Below, piece by piece: positions 26,728 to 35,355 of a stretch of 64,000 nucleotides of DNA (within the stretch, counting starts at the first letter, position 1; each line of letters starts with the position of its first letter). The position numbers and the translations under genes were made by a program. Origin of the DNA: CAZBBB01 sp964490005 (GTDB lineage Bacteria > Planctomycetota > B15-G4). The notes beneath the pieces are model-generated. The model was not told the DNA's origin. It ran no database searches and saw nothing but the letters and a program-made list of their open reading frames with translations. The stretch lies in assembly GCA_964490005.1 (NCBI GenBank), contig CAZBBB010000006.1, positions 7,686 to 71,685 on the forward strand, given 5' to 3'.

Positions 26728-26801
26728 TGGAGGCGGCACCCGGATTCGAACCGGGGGTGACGGATTTGCAATCCGTTGCCTTACCACTTGGCCATGCCGC
26801 C
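26728..26801 (-). tRNA. tRNA-Cys (GCA)
   Basis: The 74 bases fold as a cloverleaf: acceptor stem GGCGGCA/TGCCGCC, a D arm, anticodon stem ACGGA/TCCGT with loop TTGCAAA (anticodon GCA at 26767-26769), and T arm with GGTTCGAATCC. A discriminator T and an encoded CCA (26728-26730) follow. It lies 47 bases upstream of the ATPase GTG, on the same strand. Confidence 0.97.
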
Positions 26802-26868
26802 CGCCGCCGATCGCCGCACCGCGCGCCTGCCGCGCGGGCGAGGCGCCGACGATCGGTCCGGGGCGCGG

Positions 26869-26877
26869 ACGATAGCA
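26869..26877 (-). promoter_or_regulatory. Extended -10 TGCTATCGT upstream of tRNA-Cys
   Basis: TGCTATCGT on the minus strand lies 67 bases before the mature tRNA end. Its presence before a tRNA supports this pattern as a housekeeping promoter element. Confidence 0.45.
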
Positions 26878-26922
26878 GTCCCGGCCTGCGGGCGAAAGTG
26901 CGCCCGCCGGCGCGCCGTTCGA

Positions 26923-26931
26923 TGCTAGAAG
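26923..26931 (+). promoter_or_regulatory. Extended -10 TGCTAGAAG just before the CitE-like gene
   Basis: The element ends six bases before the GTG at 26938, placing the expected transcription start on the start codon itself. Confidence 0.4.
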
Positions 26932-26937
26932 ACATGC

Positions 26938-27933
26938 GTGGGCCGCGGACTCTCTCCCGAACGGGCACTCTTCCAGGGCGAACGGCCGCTGCCGCTCGTG
27001 CCCGCCTGCGACCACTACGCCGGCAACGAGCGCTTCATGCTCAAGGCGCTCGCCCTGCAGGCGCAGCACGCCTTCGCCTTCGACGTCACTTTCGACCTCG
27101 AGGACGGCGCCGTGGCCGGCTCGGAACTCGCGCAGCGGCAGCTCGTGCTCGACCTGCTCAACGACCCGCGCAACGCGTCGGGCCGGGTCGGCGTGCGCAT
27201 CCACGACCACGCCAGTCCCTGGTGGCGCAGCGACATCGAGGCGCTCGTCAAGGGCGCCGGGCGGCGCCTGGCGCACATCACCATCCCCAAGTCGGCCAGC
27301 GCCCGGCAGGTGGCCGAGATGATCACCTGCATCCAGAACGCCTGCGCGGTGGCCGAGCTGGGGCGCGAGATCCCGATCCACGTGCTCATCGAGACCCACA
27401 CGGGCCTGGCCGACGCGGCGCGCATCGCGCGGCTGCCCTGGGTGCGCGGCCTCGACTTCGGCCTGATGGACTTCGTCAGCGAACACCAGGGCGCCATCCC
27501 GCTCTCGGCCCTGCGCGCGCCGGGCCAGTTCGAGCACGCGCTCATCGCGCGCGCCAAGGCCGACCTCGTGGCCGCCGCGCTCGCGCACGGCCTCGTGCCG
27601 ACGCACAACGTCACCATCGACATCGACGACCCGGCGCGCGTCGCCGCCGACGCGCGCCGCGCGCGGCGCGAGTTCGGCTTCCTGCGCATGTGGTCGATCC
27701 ATCCCTCGCAGATCGAACCGATCGTGGCGGCCTTCGCCCCCGAGGACGACGCCGTGGACCTGGCCTGCGCCGTGCTCGTCGCGGCGCGCGCGGCCGACTG
27801 GGGGCCGGTGCGCCACGACGGGCTGCTCTACGACCGCGCCAGCTACCGCTCGCTGTGGCAGCTGCTGCGCCGCGCGCGCCAGGCCGGTCGTGCGCTGTCC
27901 GACGAGGCCGTCGCGCGCCTGTTCGACGACTGA
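26938..27933 (+). CDS. HpcH/HpaI aldolase / citrate lyase beta (CitE)-like protein
   Basis: The 331-residue TIM-barrel protein shows the CitE-family motifs FDLEDGAV (metal-binding acidic pair), GVRIHDHASPWW for the conserved arginine region, HVLIETHTGLADA with the catalytic-region glutamate, and IHPSQIEPI near the C-terminus. The family cleaves or forms acyl-CoA esters such as malyl-CoA, citramalyl-CoA or citryl-CoA. Which substrate is used here is not clear, and no CitF or succinyl-CoA transferase is adjacent. The GTG start has no Shine-Dalgarno and an extended -10 element six bases away. It converges with the small gene at 27943. Confidence 0.85.
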   Translation: MGRGLSPERALFQGERPLPLVPACDHYAGNERFMLKALALQAQHAFAFDVTFDLEDGAVAGSELAQRQLVLDLLNDPRNASGRVGVRIHDHASPWWRSDIEALVKGAGRRLAHITIPKSASARQVAEMITCIQNACAVAELGREIPIHVLIETHTGLADAARIARLPWVRGLDFGLMDFVSEHQGAIPLSALRAPGQFEHALIARAKADLVAAALAHGLVPTHNVTIDIDDPARVAADARRARREFGFLRMWSIHPSQIEPIVAAFAPEDDAVDLACAVLVAARAADWGPVRHDGLLYDRASYRSLWQLLRRARQAGRALSDEAVARLFDD

Positions 27934-27942
27934 GCGACGCGC

Positions 27943-28434
27943 TCAGCGCGGGTCGGGCAGTTCCTCGAGCGCGCGTCCGAGTTCTTCGATCGAGGGCCAC
28001 TGGCGCGCGGCGATCTGCAGGTACAGGCGCACGTCCTCGACGTCGTGGTCCTCGAGCAGATCGCTGACGGCCGAGGCCACGCGCCCGCCGTCGGGCTCCG
28101 TGCCGTCCTCGACCTGGCCGTCCTCGTGCTTCACGCCGGTCGCGTCGAGGAACTCGACCACCAGTTCCTTGGCCGGCCCGAGGAAGTAGGCGCGCAGCAG
28201 GTCGCCCGCGACGGCCTCGTCCTTCTCGCGCAGCAGCCACGCGCGCAGCGCCTTGGTGCGGGTCGGGGCCGGCAGCTTGCCGACGCTGCCGGGCCGCGCG
28301 TTGAGCACCCGCGCGATCGCGCCGTCGAAGACCCGCGCGACCTGCGGGTCGAGGCGCGCGTAGAGGCGACCGAAGCGGTCGGGGGACATGGCCGTCAGCA
28401 GGTCGAGCACGCGACTCTCCGGAAAGAGCGCCAT
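27943..28434 (-). CDS. Hypothetical protein (163 aa)
   Basis: I do not recognise the family. The protein is soluble and mostly helical, with MALFPESRVLDLLTAM at the start, a central DLLRAYFLGPAKELV and an acidic C-terminal third (EDHDVEDVRLYLQ). The chosen ATG at 28434 overlaps a TACGAT hexamer (28433-28438). If that hexamer is the -10 element, translation must begin further downstream, for example at GTG 28410 or ATG 28389. No neighbour on the same strand gives a functional hint. Confidence 0.6.
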   Translation of the reverse strand: MALFPESRVLDLLTAMSPDRFGRLYARLDPQVARVFDGAIARVLNARPGSVGKLPAPTRTKALRAWLLREKDEAVAGDLLRAYFLGPAKELVVEFLDATGVKHEDGQVEDGTEPDGGRVASAVSDLLEDHDVEDVRLYLQIAARQWPSIEELGRALEELPDPR

Positions 28435-28614
28435 CGTAGCGACCCGCGGGCTCGCCGCCGCGGCGCTCTTGTCATGCCGGCAACGACAAACATCCGCGAC
28501 GTCCGCAGTCGACGCGTGCGTCATGAATCGCCCGCCGTTCCGGACTCGGGATTCCGCCGCGAAAAAGTCGCTGCGCCGGGCACCGGTCGCGCAGACGGAT
28601 TGAGGATTCGGCCA

Positions 28615-28620
28615 TAGAAT
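28615..28620 (+). promoter_or_regulatory. -10-like TAGAAT upstream of the radical SAM gene
   Basis: TAGAAT matches the -10 consensus at five of six bases and predicts a leader of about 77 bases. No good -35 is visible. The 268-base gap 28435-28702 otherwise holds no gene that I can support. Confidence 0.3.
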
Positions 28621-28702
28621 CCCGACCTACGGTGAAGCGGGGTCTCGTGCGGACGCGACCTCGCGTCGGGTCATCGTCTCTCCGAATTCGGGAATCGTCG
28701 CC

Positions 28703-30214
28703 ATGCGCGTCGTGTTGATCTACGCCAAGTCCCAGACCATCCGCGGCAAGGCCGCCAACGCCTACGCCGAGGAGGACACGACGAAGGGCGAGTACAGCCG
28801 CGACGAGATCTACCCGCCCCTCGGCATCGGCATCCTCGGCGCGACGCTCGAGCAGCACGGCCACGAAGTGCGCCTGCGCGACGACGCCATCGACAGTCTC
28901 GACGAACTCAAGGAGCAGATGCGTTGGGCCGAGGTCGTGGGCATCTCGAGCCTCACGCCCAACGCGCGCCGCGCGCGCGAACTCGGGCGCATCGCGCGCA
29001 ACGAGATCGGGCGCTTCACGGTGCTCGGCGGCCCGCACCCGACGACGAATCCCGAGTATTTCCTCAACGGCGACGCCGCCGACATCTGCTGTCAGGGCGA
29101 GGGCGACGAGACGCTGCCCGAGGTGCTCGAGAAGCACCACGACCGCTCGCTGTGGCCCTCGATCCAGGGCATCACCTTCCTGAAGGACGGGCAGATCCAC
29201 GCGACGCCGCGACGCGAACTCATCAAGGACATGAACGCGCTGCCTTGGCCGGCCTGGCATCTGTACGACATGCCCCGCTACATGGACGGCATGGTCACGC
29301 CGGGCATCTCGATCATGACCAGCCGCGGCTGCCCCTTCTCGTGCACCTTCTGCGACGCCGAGATGACGCCGCGACAGTACCGCGCGATGAAGCCCGAGCG
29401 CGCCGTCGATCTGATCGAGCACCTGCTGCGCACCTACAATCCGCCGCAGATCTTCATCTTCGACGACCTGTTCACGATCCAGCGCAAGCGCGTCATCGGC
29501 ATCTGCCAGGAGATCGTGAAGCGCGACCTGTCCTTCGAGTGGAGCTGCGAGTCGCGCGTCGACACGGTCGACTTCGAGATGCTGCGCTGGATGCGCCGCG
29601 CGGGCTGCGTGAAGATCTACTTCGGGCTCGAGTCGGGCTCGCCCAACATGCTCGTCACGATGAAGAAGGACGTGACGCCCGAGAAGATCCTCAAGGGCGC
29701 CAAGCTCACGCGCGAGATCGGCATCTACTTCAAGTTCTTCATCCTCTACGGCTTCCCCAGCGACACGCAGCAGGACCACCTGCTCACCGAGGACCTCGTC
29801 GTCGCGGCGCGGCCCGACGGCATCTGCTGCTCGATCCTGGTGCCGATCCCCGGCACGGAGGTCTACGAGGAGATCAAGGACAAGCTGCTCGTCGACGTCA
29901 CCGAGCAGGACTTCCACTTCTGGCACCACAGCGAGTTCTGGAAGCACCCGGTGTTCACCCACGACCAGCTCGTGGCCGAGCGCGAGCGCCTGCTCAAGCG
30001 CCACGCCCGCGCGGTGCGCGGCCTGCTTCCGAAGCTGCATCGCAAGTGGGAGCGGCTGCTCGTCACGCTGCGCCACCCCGGGCTGCTGCTCGACTTCATC
30101 GACATCCTGCGGCGCAAGCGGCGCCACCAGAAGCGCGTGAGCTCGTCCGGCTGGATGGAGCACCACAGCCGCGACCGGGTCAAGATGCAGATCCCGACCG
30201 TCAAGCTGAGTTGA
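28703..30214 (+). CDS. B12-binding-domain radical SAM protein
   Basis: The 503-residue protein has an N-terminal cobalamin-binding-type Rossmann domain (about 1-150: PPLGIGILGATLEQHGHEV, TVLGGPHPTTNPEY) and a radical SAM core with the 4Fe-4S motif C210-x3-C214-x2-C217 (SRGCPFSCTFCDAE), then FIFDDLFT and FGLESGSPNML. This arrangement is that of the class with BchE-like cyclases and many methylases. The basic C-terminal ~100 residues (RHARAVRGLL, RRKRRHQKR) may bind a lipid or nucleic acid. The substrate cannot be told; hopanoid, lipid or porphyrin-type targets are known in the class. It is a single gene with no pathway partner alongside. Confidence 0.88.
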   Translation: MRVVLIYAKSQTIRGKAANAYAEEDTTKGEYSRDEIYPPLGIGILGATLEQHGHEVRLRDDAIDSLDELKEQMRWAEVVGISSLTPNARRARELGRIARNEIGRFTVLGGPHPTTNPEYFLNGDAADICCQGEGDETLPEVLEKHHDRSLWPSIQGITFLKDGQIHATPRRELIKDMNALPWPAWHLYDMPRYMDGMVTPGISIMTSRGCPFSCTFCDAEMTPRQYRAMKPERAVDLIEHLLRTYNPPQIFIFDDLFTIQRKRVIGICQEIVKRDLSFEWSCESRVDTVDFEMLRWMRRAGCVKIYFGLESGSPNMLVTMKKDVTPEKILKGAKLTREIGIYFKFFILYGFPSDTQQDHLLTEDLVVAARPDGICCSILVPIPGTEVYEEIKDKLLVDVTEQDFHFWHHSEFWKHPVFTHDQLVAERERLLKRHARAVRGLLPKLHRKWERLLVTLRHPGLLLDFIDILRRKRRHQKRVSSSGWMEHHSRDRVKMQIPTVKLS

Positions 30215-30248
30215 GTCGCGGCCGCCGCGGGCGCAGGCCCGTCCCGGC

Positions 30249-31703
30249 CTACTTCGACCAGGCGCTCACGGCCTCGTAGAGCAGGCGCACGCCGAAACCG
30301 CTCGCGCCCTCGACGTGGTAGTCGCGCTTGCGGCCGTCCCAGGCGGTGCCGGCGATGTCGATGTGCGCGTGCGGCACCTCGCCGCTGAACGCGAACAGGA
30401 ACTGCGCCGCCGTGCACGAGCCGGCGCCCCGGCCGGCCGAGTTCTTCACGTCGGCCACGCGGCTCTTGATGAGTTCGGCGTACTCGGGAAAGGTCGGCAT
30501 CGGCCACAGACGCTCGCCGGTGCGGGTCGAAGCGTCCATCAGGCGCCGACTGAGCGACTCGTCGCGGCAGAACAGCCCGGCCGCCTCGTGTCCCAGACCG
30601 ACCACGATCGCGCCGGTGAGCGTGGCAAGGTCGATGATCGCGTCGGGCGCGCCCTTGGCGGCGTGGTGCAGCGCGTCGGCCAGGACGACGCGGCCCTCGG
30701 CGTCGGTGTTGATGACCTCGATCGTCTTGCCGCTCGCGGTCTTCACGACGTCGCCCGGCTTGTAGGCCGCCGGACCCGGCATGTTCTCGGTCGTGCCGAT
30801 GATGCCGCGCACCGCGATGCCGCGCGGCCGCAGCAGCGCGAGCGCGCGCATCAGGCCCAGCACCGCCGCGGCGCCGCACATGTCGTACTTCATGTCCTCC
30901 ATGTTCGCGGCCGGCTTGATCGAGATGCCGCCCGAGTCGAACGTCAGGCCCTTGCCGACGACGGCGATCGTGCGGCGCGCGCCGGCGCCGCGGTAGTCCA
31001 GCTCGATCAGGAAAGGCTCCTGCGCGCTGCCCTGGTTCACCGCCAGGATGCCGCCCATCCCCATGCGCTTCAGCGCCGCCTTGCCGTGCACGCGGCAGCG
31101 CAGCCGGCCCTCGCGCGCGACCTTCCGCGCGGTGTTCGCCAGGTGCCGCGGCGTCGCGACGTTGCCGGGCAGGTCGCCCAGGTCGCGGGCGAGGTTGACG
31201 GCCTCGCCCAGCGCCTGCGCCACCTCGAGGGCCTCCTTGGCTCCGCGTCCGCCGCAGACCACGCGCACCTGCCTGGGCGGCGGACTGCTCACCGGCCGCT
31301 GGGCGTAGCGGTAGCCGCCGAGCACGGCGCCCTCGCCGAAGGCCTGCACCGCGTCGGCGTCGAAGGCCAGGCCCTCGGCCGCACCGACGACCAGCGCGCC
31401 GGCCTTGATCTCCGAGGCCCCCGCCACGACGAGCGCGCCGGCCCGGCGCCAGGTCTCGCCGCACAGTTCGGCGGGCTTGCCGACGCCGACGAGCAGCAGC
31501 GCGCGCGGCCCCTTGCGACCGTCGGCGTGCACCATCAGCGTCTTGAAGCGCGTGCCGGTGAAGACCTTGCGCGCGATCAGCGCCGCGCCGCGGGCGCCGA
31601 GTTCGCCGCCGGGGAGCGCCGCGCCGCCGCCCTCCGGAACGAGGACGGCCAGCAGGGGCGTGGCGGAGGTGAGTGCCGAGGCGGACGCGTGCGAGAGGCG
31701 CAT
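30249..31703 (-). CDS. pepA: Leucyl aminopeptidase (M17)
   Basis: The 484-residue protein has the M17 two-domain layout. The C-terminal catalytic domain shows VGKGLTFDSGGISIKP with the metal-ligand lysine and aspartate, MKYDMCGAAAVLG, and the family signature NTDAEGRVVLADAL with two metal-binding acidic residues and the arginine. It removes N-terminal residues from peptides in the cytoplasm using two divalent metals. The N-terminal ~170 residues are divergent. It is divergent from rsmE with about 100 bases between. With M32, M28 and S8 peptidases in the same window it fits a peptide-catabolising cell. Confidence 0.94.
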   Translation of the reverse strand: MRLSHASASALTSATPLLAVLVPEGGGAALPGGELGARGAALIARKVFTGTRFKTLMVHADGRKGPRALLLVGVGKPAELCGETWRRAGALVVAGASEIKAGALVVGAAEGLAFDADAVQAFGEGAVLGGYRYAQRPVSSPPPRQVRVVCGGRGAKEALEVAQALGEAVNLARDLGDLPGNVATPRHLANTARKVAREGRLRCRVHGKAALKRMGMGGILAVNQGSAQEPFLIELDYRGAGARRTIAVVGKGLTFDSGGISIKPAANMEDMKYDMCGAAAVLGLMRALALLRPRGIAVRGIIGTTENMPGPAAYKPGDVVKTASGKTIEVINTDAEGRVVLADALHHAAKGAPDAIIDLATLTGAIVVGLGHEAAGLFCRDESLSRRLMDASTRTGERLWPMPTFPEYAELIKSRVADVKNSAGRGAGSCTAAQFLFAFSGEVPHAHIDIAGTAWDGRKRDYHVEGASGFGVRLLYEAVSAWSK

Positions 31704-31767
31704 GACGATTTCCGGGAGGCTCGTGGAGCGGGCGCACCGCGAGGGTGCGGCGGCAGGGCGCGAACGT

Positions 31768-31773
31768 TATCAC
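31768..31773 (+). promoter_or_regulatory. -10-like TATCAC upstream of rsmE
   Basis: GTTATCAC predicts a transcription start near 31780 and a leader of about 27 bases that contains GGAG before the ATG at 31807. The match is weak. Confidence 0.25.
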
Positions 31774-31806
31774 AGGGCCCGCTGCCCGCCCACCGGAGCC
31801 GAGTGC

Positions 31807-32490
31807 ATGGCCCGCACCCCGCGCTGTCTCGTCGCCGACCTCGCGCACGACGACGTCGACCTGCCGCCCGAGGCCGAGAAGCACCTGCGCCGCGTGCTGA
31901 GGCTCGGCGAGGGGCAGTCCCTCGAACTCATCGATGGCGAGGGCGGCCTGGCCCGCGCGCAGTTGCTGGCGCGGACGGGAGCGCGGATCGTCGAGCGCGC
32001 CCCGCCCGCCGCCCCCACCGAGCCGCGCGTCGAGTTGGCCGTCGCCGTCCCTCAACCCGCGCGCCTCGAGTGGCTCGTCGGCCAGGCCTGCGAACTCGAC
32101 GTGCGCGCCGTGCACCTGCTGCAGACGCGCTTCGGCGAGCGACAGGCCGGAGCGGCGCGCCTGGCGCGGCTGCGCCGCATCGCCGACGAGGCGCTGCCGC
32201 AATGTCGGCGCCTGCACCGCATGCCGGTGCACGCGCCCGTCCCGCTGGCGTCGCTGCTCGAGGCGCGGCCGCCGGGCGCGCTGTGGCTCGCATGTCCGCC
32301 GCCCGAGGGAGCCCCGCCGCCCGGAGTCGGCGCGACGGGCGTGCTGCTGCTCGTCGGGCCCGAGGGCGGCTTCGATGCCGACGAGCAGCGCCTCGCGCGC
32401 GCGGCCGGCGCGCTGCCGGTGCGGCTGGGCACGACGGTTCTGCGCGTCGAGACCGCCGCCGTCGCGCTCGCCGCGCTGGCCCGGCTGTAG
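31807..32490 (+). CDS. rsmE: 16S rRNA (uracil1498-N3)-methyltransferase RsmE
   Basis: The 227-residue protein has an N-terminal PUA-like beta barrel (EKHLRRVLRLGEGQSLELIDGEG) and a SPOUT-class methyltransferase domain with the trefoil-knot signature LLVGPEGGFDADE and LGTTVLRVETAAVA at the C-terminus. RsmE methylates N3 of U1498 of 16S rRNA in the 30S subunit. The ATG at 31807 is preceded by GGAG; the in-frame region upstream has no PUA-like sequence and overlaps the divergent pepA. The usual neighbour prmA is absent. The UDG gene follows after 35 bases. Confidence 0.93.
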   Translation: MARTPRCLVADLAHDDVDLPPEAEKHLRRVLRLGEGQSLELIDGEGGLARAQLLARTGARIVERAPPAAPTEPRVELAVAVPQPARLEWLVGQACELDVRAVHLLQTRFGERQAGAARLARLRRIADEALPQCRRLHRMPVHAPVPLASLLEARPPGALWLACPPPEGAPPPGVGATGVLLLVGPEGGFDADEQRLARAAGALPVRLGTTVLRVETAAVALAALARL

Positions 32491-32509
32491 CCGCTCGGGG
32501 CGCGATCGC

Positions 32510-32515
32510 TAGGAT
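32510..32515 (+). promoter_or_regulatory. -10-like TAGGAT just before the uracil-DNA glycosylase gene
   Basis: CGCTAGGAT ends ten bases before the ATG at 32526, predicting a leader of about four bases. It may be the promoter of the whole UDG-pilus-like operon. Confidence 0.35.
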
Positions 32516-32525
32516 GGCCCCCTCC

Positions 32526-33185
32526 ATGCATCCGGCCGGTGAGCGCTTCCTCTCGTCGATGGCTGCCGCCGGCGTGCGCCGGATGCCCGCGCCCGGTGCG
32601 GGGCGCCGCGCCGCGCCGTGCGCGGGCAAGGCCGACGCGCTGTCCGCCGTGGCCGACGAGATCGCGGCCTGCACGCGCTGCGCGCTGCACGCCACGCGCC
32701 TGCGCACGGTGCCGGGCGAAGGCGATCCCGCGGCGGCCATCGTGTTCGTCGGCGAAGGGCCGGGCGCCGACGAGGACCGCAGCGGACGCCCCTTCGTCGG
32801 GCGCGCCGGCCAACTGCTCGACGACATCATCACCAAGGGCATGAAGCTGCGTCGGCAGGACGTGTACATCTGCAACGTGGTCAAGTGCCGCCCGCCGGGC
32901 AACCGCGTCCCCGAGCCCGACGAGGCCGCCGCCTGCGCCGACTTCCTCGACCGGCAACTGCGGGCCGTCGCGCCGCGCGTGATCTGCGCCCTCGGCGCGA
33001 CGGCGGCGCGACGGCTGCTCGGCGTCGAGCAGCCGCTCGGCACCCTGCGCGGCGAGGTGCATCGCTGGGGCGACACTCCGGTCGTCGTCACCTACCACCC
33101 GGCCTACCTGCTGCGGAACCCGGCGGCCAAGAAGCCGACCTGGGACGACATCCGCAAGGTGCTGGAGCTGGCGGCCGCGACATGA
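32526..33185 (+). CDS. Family 4 (iron-sulfur) uracil-DNA glycosylase
   Basis: The 219-residue protein carries the family-4 hallmarks: CTRCALH (two cluster cysteines), GEGPGADED with the catalytic-loop glycine-glutamate, GRAGQLLDD, CNVVKCRPPGNRVP, a further cysteine in EAAACADFL, and the C-terminal TYHPAYLLR. Four cysteines can bind a 4Fe-4S cluster. It excises uracil from DNA. An in-frame ATG at 32514 would add four residues; 32526 is preferred because of the adjacent -10-like element. Its TGA overlaps the ATG of the PilM-like gene (ATGA), tying this repair gene to the secretion-type operon. Confidence 0.93.
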   Translation: MHPAGERFLSSMAAAGVRRMPAPGAGRRAAPCAGKADALSAVADEIAACTRCALHATRLRTVPGEGDPAAAIVFVGEGPGADEDRSGRPFVGRAGQLLDDIITKGMKLRRQDVYICNVVKCRPPGNRVPEPDEAAACADFLDRQLRAVAPRVICALGATAARRLLGVEQPLGTLRGEVHRWGDTPVVVTYHPAYLLRNPAAKKPTWDDIRKVLELAAAT

Positions 33186-34639
33186 GCCTGCTCGGCCCGT
33201 CGGCGCTCGGCATCGACGTCTCCGACGGCACCCTCAAGGCCGTGCTGCTGCGCCGGCGCGGCCGGCGCGTCACGCTGCTCCGCACGTGGCGGCGCCCGTG
33301 CGCCGACGACTCCGACGAGGCCGCCGCGCGCGCCGCGGCCGAGCTGCTGCTGCGCCTGCGGCCCGCGGCCGGAACGCGCGTCGTGCTCTCGCTGCCCGCG
33401 CGCGGGATCTTCAGCCGCACCTACATGATCCCCGTGCTCGAAGCCGCGCGCACCGCCGACCTCGTCGAGTACGAAGTGCTCTCCGAACTCGGCCAGCCGG
33501 GCGCCGACCTGCTCATCCGCCACCACGTGCGCAAGGGCGTGGGCCAGCAGCCCGTGGCGGCCTACGCGCTGCGGCGCCGCGACGTGCAGGCCTTCGTCGG
33601 CGCGCTCGACGGCGCGCGCGCCGCCTGGGACGCCTTCGAGACGCCGGGCTTCGCGCTGGCCTCCTTCGTCGAGTTCGAGCAGCCGAAGGCGGCCGACCGC
33701 ATCCTGCTCGGCGTCGGCCGCCTCGCGACCGACCTCGTGCTGCTCACCGACACCGGGCTGTGGACGCGGCACCTGCCGCTCGGCCTCGCGCACGCCGACG
33801 CGCCGCAGCTCGCGCGGCGCCTGCACGCCGAACTGCTCGACGCCGTGTCCTTCCTCATGCCGCCCGATCGCCCCTTCCGGCCGGTCGCGATCGTGCTCAC
33901 CGAGGAGGGCGCGCTCGACCCGCGGCTGCCCGCAGCGCTGCGCGCCGCCACCGGCGTGAACGTCGAGCGCGTCGCGGAGCTGCAGCGCGTGGGCGCGAGC
34001 TGGCGCCTGCAGCACGACGAGCAGAGCCACGAGCAGGCGCTCTCGGCCGGCAAGGCCTTCGGGCTGGCGCTCGGGGGCGTCGGACTGGGCCGCTATCGTT
34101 GCCCCGTGCACGAGGGCAACCCGGCGCGCGAGTCGCTGCGTTCGCTGCCGCTCGTGACCACGGGCGTGGCCGCCGCCTGCGCGGTGCTGCTGGGGCTCGG
34201 CCCGCTGTCGCGCGCGTGGACGGCCGAGTTCAACGAGACGCTGCCCATCCGCCTCGAAGGCGAGATCGCCGACCGTCACGCGGCGCGCGTCCGGCTGGAG
34301 CGCGAACGCGACCGGCTCGCGGTGCAGGCCGAATCCCTGCTGGAGTTGGGGCGCACGCGCGGCGCGACCTTCGCGCTGCGGCGCGCGCTCGGCGTGCTGG
34401 GCAAGGTCGTCGAGGAGCGGCAAGAGCGCGCGCTGCATCTCGATCAGGCCTGGCTGGCGACCGACGCGCCTGCGGTGCTCAAGCTCACGCTGCACGCCGA
34501 CCCGGCCTTCGACGACTCGCTGGCCGACCGGCTCGTGCGCGCCTTCCGCCCCGACTTCGGGGACGTGGCCGTCACCGGCCCCGAGCCGGCGCCCGTGGGC
34601 GGCTTGTCGCGCTTCACGGTCGAGATCCGGCTGCCATGA
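33182..34639 (+). CDS. PilM-PilN fusion (GspL-like) cytoplasmic platform and anchor protein
   Basis: The 485-residue protein begins with an actin-like PilM/GspL-type domain (ALGIDVSDGTLKAVLL phosphate-loop-like start, LGVGRLATDLVLL second loop; about 1-310). A single membrane helix near residues 320-340 (PLVTTGVAAACAVLLGLG) follows. Then come a periplasmic coiled coil (RVRLERERDRLAVQAESLLELG) and a ferredoxin-like PilN domain to the end (LKLTLHADPAF, FTVEIRLP). In type IV pili PilM and PilN are separate; in type II secretion GspL combines them, as here. It would bridge a cytoplasmic energiser to periplasmic GspM/PilO. The ATG overlaps the preceding stop. Confidence 0.78.
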   Translation: MSLLGPSALGIDVSDGTLKAVLLRRRGRRVTLLRTWRRPCADDSDEAAARAAAELLLRLRPAAGTRVVLSLPARGIFSRTYMIPVLEAARTADLVEYEVLSELGQPGADLLIRHHVRKGVGQQPVAAYALRRRDVQAFVGALDGARAAWDAFETPGFALASFVEFEQPKAADRILLGVGRLATDLVLLTDTGLWTRHLPLGLAHADAPQLARRLHAELLDAVSFLMPPDRPFRPVAIVLTEEGALDPRLPAALRAATGVNVERVAELQRVGASWRLQHDEQSHEQALSAGKAFGLALGGVGLGRYRCPVHEGNPARESLRSLPLVTTGVAAACAVLLGLGPLSRAWTAEFNETLPIRLEGEIADRHAARVRLERERDRLAVQAESLLELGRTRGATFALRRALGVLGKVVEERQERALHLDQAWLATDAPAVLKLTLHADPAFDDSLADRLVRAFRPDFGDVAVTGPEPAPVGGLSRFTVEIRLP

Positions 34640-35355
34640 GGCTGCTGCTGCTGCTCACGCTCGCCCTGCTGGCCAGCGCCGGCACCTGGGCCGCCACCGG
34701 CCGCCTCGCGGCCATCGACGCGGAGGCCGCCCGGCAGGCGCTGCTCGAACGCGAGCAGCGCCTGCTCGCCGCGCGCGCGCAGCTCGTGCCGGCCGACGAG
34801 TTCCGCCGACTCACCGAGGAGTGCGCGCAGCTCGAGCAGGCGCTCGTGCAGCGCCGCGCCCTGCTCGACGCGGGCCCGGCCGACGCCGAGATCCCGCCGC
34901 TGGCCGAGGCGCTGGCGGCCGCGCGCCTGCCGAGCCTGTACCCGACCGGACCGCTGGGCGAGCGCCTGCAGCGCCAGGCGGGCACCTCGGCGCGCGCCGA
35001 ACGGCTGCTGGCGCTGCTCGTCACGCGGCTCGGCGCCTTCGACGGCCTGAGCATCTCGACGATCGACCTCGGCGAGGGCCAGAGCGCCCCGCTGGGCGGC
35101 GACACGGGCCTGGAGCAGCTCGAGGCGGTGCTCGTGCTGAGCGGCGGACTGCCGGACGTCCTGTCGGCGCTCGAGACGCTGGTGCCGGCGCGCGGCGCCG
35201 GCCTGCCGCAACTCAGCGTGCGCAACGCCTCGCTGCGCCGCATCGAGCCCGAGCGTTGGGGCCCGGGACTGCACCAGTTCTCCGGCCCGCCCGTGCGCCT
35301 GTCGGTGACGCTCGCGGCGGTCTTCGCGTCCGAGACGGAGGCGCTCGACGGATGA
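34636..35355 (+). CDS. PilO/GspM-like inner-membrane protein
   Basis: The 239-residue protein has one N-terminal helix (LLLLLTLALLASAGTWAA), a coiled coil (ARQALLEREQRLLAARAQL) and a C-terminal ferredoxin-like region (SISTIDLGEGQ...LEAVLVLSGGLPDVLSALETL), the plan of PilO and GspM. Its ATG overlaps the preceding stop, which supports pairing with the PilMN fusion. Sequence similarity alone is weak; the call rests on architecture and gene order. Confidence 0.6.
   Translation: MRLLLLLTLALLASAGTWAATGRLAAIDAEAARQALLEREQRLLAARAQLVPADEFRRLTEECAQLEQALVQRRALLDAGPADAEIPPLAEALAAARLPSLYPTGPLGERLQRQAGTSARAERLLALLVTRLGAFDGLSISTIDLGEGQSAPLGGDTGLEQLEAVLVLSGGLPDVLSALETLVPARGAGLPQLSVRNASLRRIEPERWGPGLHQFSGPPVRLSVTLAAVFASETEALDG

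Noticed and set aside
26728..26801. tRNA-Cys as an attachment site for an integrated element
   Set aside because: No integrase, no repeated tRNA 3' end and no change in base composition are seen nearby.
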